Shown one piece after another: positions 59,641 through 64,000 of a stretch of 64,000 nucleotides of DNA (its first letter is position 1; each line of letters begins with the position of its first letter). A model generated the notes under the pieces. The model saw only the letters and a program-made list of their open reading frames with translations. It did not search any database and was not told where the DNA came from. This DNA is from Coturnix japonica (lineage: Eukaryota; Chordata; Aves; Galliformes; Phasianidae), in the NCBI RefSeq assembly GCF_001577835.2, contig NC_029541.1, positions 3,281,141-3,345,140 on the forward strand, given 5' to 3'. The position numbers were made by a program, and so were the translations under genes.

Positions 59641-62601
59641 GGGAGGTAGAGGCCGCTGTAGGATGGGGTTTGGCCGTCTGAGGTCCCAGCGGAACCTATA
59701 GCGCTGCTCCCCGGCTGCCGTCGCAGCGCAGTTACGCCCCGAAGGCCGCTGATGGAAATCGGATAAAACGTGACGGAGTTTCGTGCAGCTCTCAAACTCG
59801 GAGGGTAAATCGCTGCTTTCTGCCTGCTGTGAGTGTGAGCGGCATTCGGGCCTCTCTCTGATGTGGTTTGAGTTAAAAGCAAACAAACAAGAAGCCAACA
59901 ACAAACTTGCTGCGTGTTTGCTGCCCAGTGGACTCCCATGGCTGCGGCGCAGTACAAAGGCATTCCTTGCAGGTGTAGGAGCTGCTGTGTAGAGCAAAAG
60001 CCAGAAGACTTGTGAATAAATGAAGGTGGTTGGGTTGAATCCTGCAGTCCTCACGGCGTTTGTGCCATTAATTCATTTATATGGCTGTGGTGTGACACAT
60101 GCAGTGTGTGCTCAATGAGTGGGGCCATGCTCCCGGGCTCTCTTGGATCCCAAATGGTTTATTCTCACCCCATGAAGCCTCGTGCCGCTCAAGGGTTTGC
60201 TGCATCTTAACATGCCATAGTTGCTGCCAAAAAGAGTCCCCTGCCCTAATCCCCACCTTACTTTTTTCATACAAAGTAAACAGAAGTTAAGCAACGTGGG
60301 AAGGGTGTAGGTCTGCCTGTCACTGACTCAGAGATTCCTGAACGTAGGGACTGCTGCCGCCTCCTCGCTGCGGTTCCTGGCCGTGCTGTGCCTGCTCCAG
60401 GTGATGCAACCAACCCTGGAGTAGGAAGGAGTTCCATTGCATGTGTTGTAAATCACTTATTTTGTTTCCCCACAACTGAAGGGACACAAATGACTTCAAA
60501 ACAGACTGAATGCCACAGAGTAGCAGCCAGGGCCAGCTGCTCCCCATGGCTCCAGAACTTCCCCAAACTCTCCTTCCAGGAAACAGAGCATTGCTGGTGA
60601 CAGACCTGCAGCAGGCAGTTCCTGTTTATCTAGCAAAGAAAGCACAACTACAAGCACTTCATTTTACTTTAATTAAATGCATTCGGGTTAGAGATGCTTA
60701 GTAATCTAGGATCAAAGACCTTGTGATCTTTAATACGTTTTCTCACTGAGTTTACTTGCTCAATGTCTTCATAGGAAGTTCTCTCATTATTTCAGGTCTC
60801 TGAACCGCTCTATCTCTGCTCCACAAAGCTGTCTGAATCAACATTCCCATGTTGTGTTGGCTTTGGCTCTTGCTGAATGTGGGGTTACCCAAGGGGTTAT
60901 GCAAAATTAACAATAACAATAATTACTTGCTGGCATCTCAGGGAAGTCCATGAGGACAGAGGATGGTGGATACCCCTGGCTGTACATTAGGGCAACCTGT
61001 GATGGGAAACAGAAGCCTGCGTGCCTGCTGGATCTGGTGCTACAACTCATGGTTATACTGAATTCTTTCACCCCTCCTGAGTCATGTCCAGCCCCCACTG
61101 TGGCCAATTCCTTCACTTTAAGTGAAGAAAGTACTTCTGTGGGGATGCACTTAAGCATTTGCCCTCTTCTTATCCCACTGAACTTGCTGTAAACCCCTGT
61201 TTCCTCCTTGACTGATCTCTGCAGATCCCCAGAGAGCAGAGCTTCTTGCAGCCAATGAGAGGAAGGCCCGCAGGCTCTCTGAAGTCCCTTGGAGGTTTTT
61301 AAGTTTATTCAGCAGGAGGGGTTCCTGTTTAATGATTTCTACTCTGCAGTGTAAGACTGCATTCCATCCATCCCAGCCCCAGTTGGACCTGCTCTGATTC
61401 ATTTACTATCCTAGAGAAAAGCTGCCCTGCCTCCTGGTCTTGTCCATATGTATGCAATGCCTGATGTCTCCTTCCTACTCTGTTTATCAAGCCTTAGCAT
61501 CAGATATGGTTGTCTGCCATGACAGCCTGGGATTGCCCAGAGACCCCACCAGGGGCTCTGCTTGCATGAGGAGGGGACATGGTCAGCTGTGCAGATGCCC
61601 TGCCTGGAGGTGGTGGATGCATGGAGCCACAGCCCTCTGTTACCACCACTGAGTTTATGCAACTTTTGCTCTTCTGCTCCTCAGCCTTTAATTACAGTAT
61701 GGAACTTGACAGCAGCTATTTCTGCGCTTCACGCTTTAGCATGGGAGCTTGAGCACCGTGCTTCCAAACTTCTCAAGGAGAAAACAAGTCTGTTTACTTC
61801 TCAGCATCAGTGTTTTGGAGCAGAAGGATTGGTTTCTGCTTTATCCTCTTTGCTATCAAACTGTTGGGTGGGAGCTGCTGACCTTCCCTGGTCACAGCTG
61901 CTTTACATGCTCCCCCTTCCTTTTCAGACCCCCATATTCAGTGGTGGTCTGCTTGGCTGGGAATCACTGGTGTATCTCCTTCTAGCCAAGGTGGGGTTTA
62001 CACACTTCAGAGCTTCTGCTTGTAAGTTCATGCTGTTCATCAGACACAAAGAACGCAATTAAAGTAATTTTATGAGCTTTATTCTCTGTCAGAAATAAAC
62101 CGACCCAAGAGGTGTGGCTGAAGGTAGAAGCACAGGGCTGGGAACCAGCAGGGCCTGAGAGCTTCTGCTCACAGTGCCAGGGCTCTGTGCTCATCATGGC
62201 ATTTCATGGGGAGTGAATTGGATGCTTGTGCTGATATTTGGTCCTCCGAGGTAGACTTTGCTTAGTTGCTATTAGAAATGAGCCTGTCAGAGAGATGGCT
62301 GTGCTCTCCCACCTCCAGCACCTGAATCCCAGACCTGCCTCCTCAGCTCCCATCCCCTACACAATGTGATGCTCCTTGCTTATTCCTGGGTGCAGATACA
62401 GCAAACCCTCCCCAGCACTTTCTGAAGCTGTTTTCCTGCTGCCCTGCATACTGTGCTGCTGCTAACAGTCCTCTCTTCCTCTCAGGGGATGTGATTGAAG
62501 TCTATTATGGTGACAATCGATTTGGGACGATGACTGACTCCGGAACCGCAACGTTGAAGCCTCGTCCCAGAGTGCGGCCGCTGCTGACATTCCTACCCCT
62601 G
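59330..62601 (+). CDS. C6orf132: C6orf132 homologue, first two coding exons (partial)
   Basis: Exon 1 (59330-59474) starts MKKHHSVQGTFSRLFGKKH and contains LFATNPPWIFSQEV. Exon 2 (62486-62601) encodes VYYGDNRFGTMTDSGTATLK and RPRVRPLLTFLPL. They join in phase (145 + 116 nt, 87 codons) and match the N-terminus of human C6orf132, a long proline-rich protein of unknown function expressed in epithelia. Exon 2 ends at a GTGAGT donor. I saw no further exon up to 64000, so the gene continues beyond the window. The donor of exon 1 is GTCAGT, a less common form. Placement next to GUCA1A and the CIMIP3-like gene, facing away, matches human 6p21.1. Confidence 0.9.
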
Positions 62602-64000
62602 GTGAGTGTTGGCCATCAATGCTGGGGGCTGATGCCCAGAACCAGCCAGGCTGGTTCCTTCCCTCAACCCCATTCCTGGTGAGGGGAGAAAAGAAACGAA
62701 AAGCCAAACCATTCTGTAATGATAATGGATGCGAGGGATTAGGAGGTGATTTGAGTTCAAGGCTTGTGTTGGGCATAGGCAAGATGCTTGGGTGAGAGAT
62801 GTGAGCATTATCTGCCTTGTACTTACATTTTTGTCAGAATTGCTGAGTGTGTAGATGAACAGATCTGGCTGGCGCTGCTCTTTGTGTAACCACTGCTGGC
62901 AGTCTCTGATCCAGTGTCATACTGGATAGAGAAGGAGGAAAGCTCTTGTTTCTGGCACAGGAAAGAGGAGGCGATGCAGCAGGTGCCTACAAAGCCTGAT
63001 GGGCTGCACCAGCTCCAAATCTCTTTGTTTTGGTGTGAGACAAAGGAGTAGCATCTCCCGTATCCCATAGCAAACACCAGATGTGAATGTCAAACATGAC
63101 CAGCTCAGCAAGCAGGGAGTGACTGAGCTGCATTATTTCTTATTCTATAAGGAGTTTGGCTTCTGCAAAGATTCTGTCACTGTCCAAAGGTTGGCATGGA
63201 GGGAAGAGCAGCATGTGTGTGTCAGGGCTGACCCTGAAGATGACATCATTGTGTTGCTAGATGGATTAGCAGTGGTTGAAGTCACACCGCTGTTTAGAGC
63301 TCCTCCACCCAGCGTGGCTGGGGATGGGACAGGTCAGTGGGTTTTGTTCTCTGCATCCAAGCAGCTGTGGGCAGTTGTCACACCTGTGTTATCAGGACAC
63401 TATCACAAAGCTTTGTGGCTGCTGGACAGTTATTTTTCCCAATCTCTGTCTATGGGGTGTAGCTCTGAGCAGAGCTACCAGTGCCCAAGGTAAGGAGTAC
63501 CAGCACACTTGGACCACAGCTGGGATGCTGCTGCCTCCAAAAGCCACAGTTCTCAGTTCTGGCTCTGGTGCTGCACTGCCACTCGTGCTGAGCAAGCTGT
63601 CCTCCTGTATAACACACCTTTCTGGTGGTCTTACCCCATGTAGATACAGGGAAGTGTGTGGTTGCTCAGAAGTAGTTTGGAGATGGTGACAGCTAAATGT
63701 GAAGTGATACACACGGGTCACTGAACACACTTAGTCTTGACAAGCACATTCTGTCTAAGCAAGGGATGTTTTCCTTGTACATCCTCATCCTTCAGAGCAG
63801 TCATCACCTGCAGCAGAAGGGCTGGTCTGCTGTCACCTGGGTGCAATTCATTTGTGGGTTGCACAGATGTCATTGGGAGGACAGTGAGGGGGGAGGCAAT
63901 AGAGCTGTCCATAGCTGGTGCCCCATAGTGTTTTCTAGGTTTTTGCATCTTAGAGCTTCCAGACATTTTCCTAGTGGAAGTGAAGGGGTGGTACTGGAGT
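62602..64000 (+). other. C6orf132 intron 2 (start only)
   Basis: No exon, repeat or RNA gene recognised. An open plus-strand frame at 63083-63493 has no family signature and is taken as chance. Confidence 0.5.

Noticed and set aside
63083-63493. 136-codon plus-strand frame in C6orf132 intron 2
   Set aside because: Does not continue the C6orf132 protein and resembles no known domain.

Overview
The window is vertebrate nuclear DNA, most likely from a galliform bird (chicken, turkey or quail group). It holds intron-split genes with GT/AG junctions, CpG-island promoters, short introns, and several 3' ends of CR1 LINEs, the dominant avian retroposon. Gene content matches a region I recall from a small chicken chromosome (chr26). 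This placement comes from gene content and memory, not from a search.

Left block, 1-40.5 kb, corresponds to human 1q32.2 in the same gene order: LAMB3 (minus, only its first coding exons), G0S2 (plus), two tandem HSD11B1 genes (plus; mammals usually have one), TRAF3IP3 (plus), C1orf74 homologue (minus) and IRF6 (minus). Right block, 43.8-64 kb, corresponds to human 6p21.1: GUCA1B (plus), GUCA1A (minus, tail to tail with GUCA1B), a CIMIP3/GUCA1ANB-like gene (minus, just upstream of GUCA1A) and the first two coding exons of a C6orf132 homologue (plus). The joint between blocks that are unlinked in humans lies between the IRF6 promoter (about 40.5 kb) and GUCA1B (43.8 kb).

Functions: LAMB3 and IRF6 are epithelial genes (basement-membrane adhesion; keratinocyte differentiation). 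G0S2 and HSD11B1 are metabolic (lipolysis inhibition; glucocorticoid reactivation). TRAF3IP3 is a lymphoid coiled-coil adaptor. GUCA1A and GUCA1B are the photoreceptor guanylate-cyclase activating proteins. CIMIP3 is a predicted ciliary microtubule inner protein. They do not form one pathway; the grouping is ancestral synteny.

Coding exons were joined by hand using splice signals, reading phase and remembered human orthologues. All reconstructed frames close: LAMB3 79 codons partial, G0S2 101 aa, HSD11B1 copies 293 and 301 aa, TRAF3IP3 507 aa, C1orf74 275 aa, IRF6 460 aa, GUCA1B 198 aa, GUCA1A 199 aa, C6orf132 87 codons partial. Other features are CR1 fragments, two minisatellites, a short interstitial telomere-like repeat and GC-rich promoters. 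I saw no retroviral or other LTR element, no CRISPR and no recognisable tRNA or rRNA. Nothing here looks like a wholly new system. The most interesting points are the HSD11B1 duplication, the synteny joint, a possible CR1-derived splice acceptor in TRAF3IP3, and the CIMIP3-GUCA1A arrangement.
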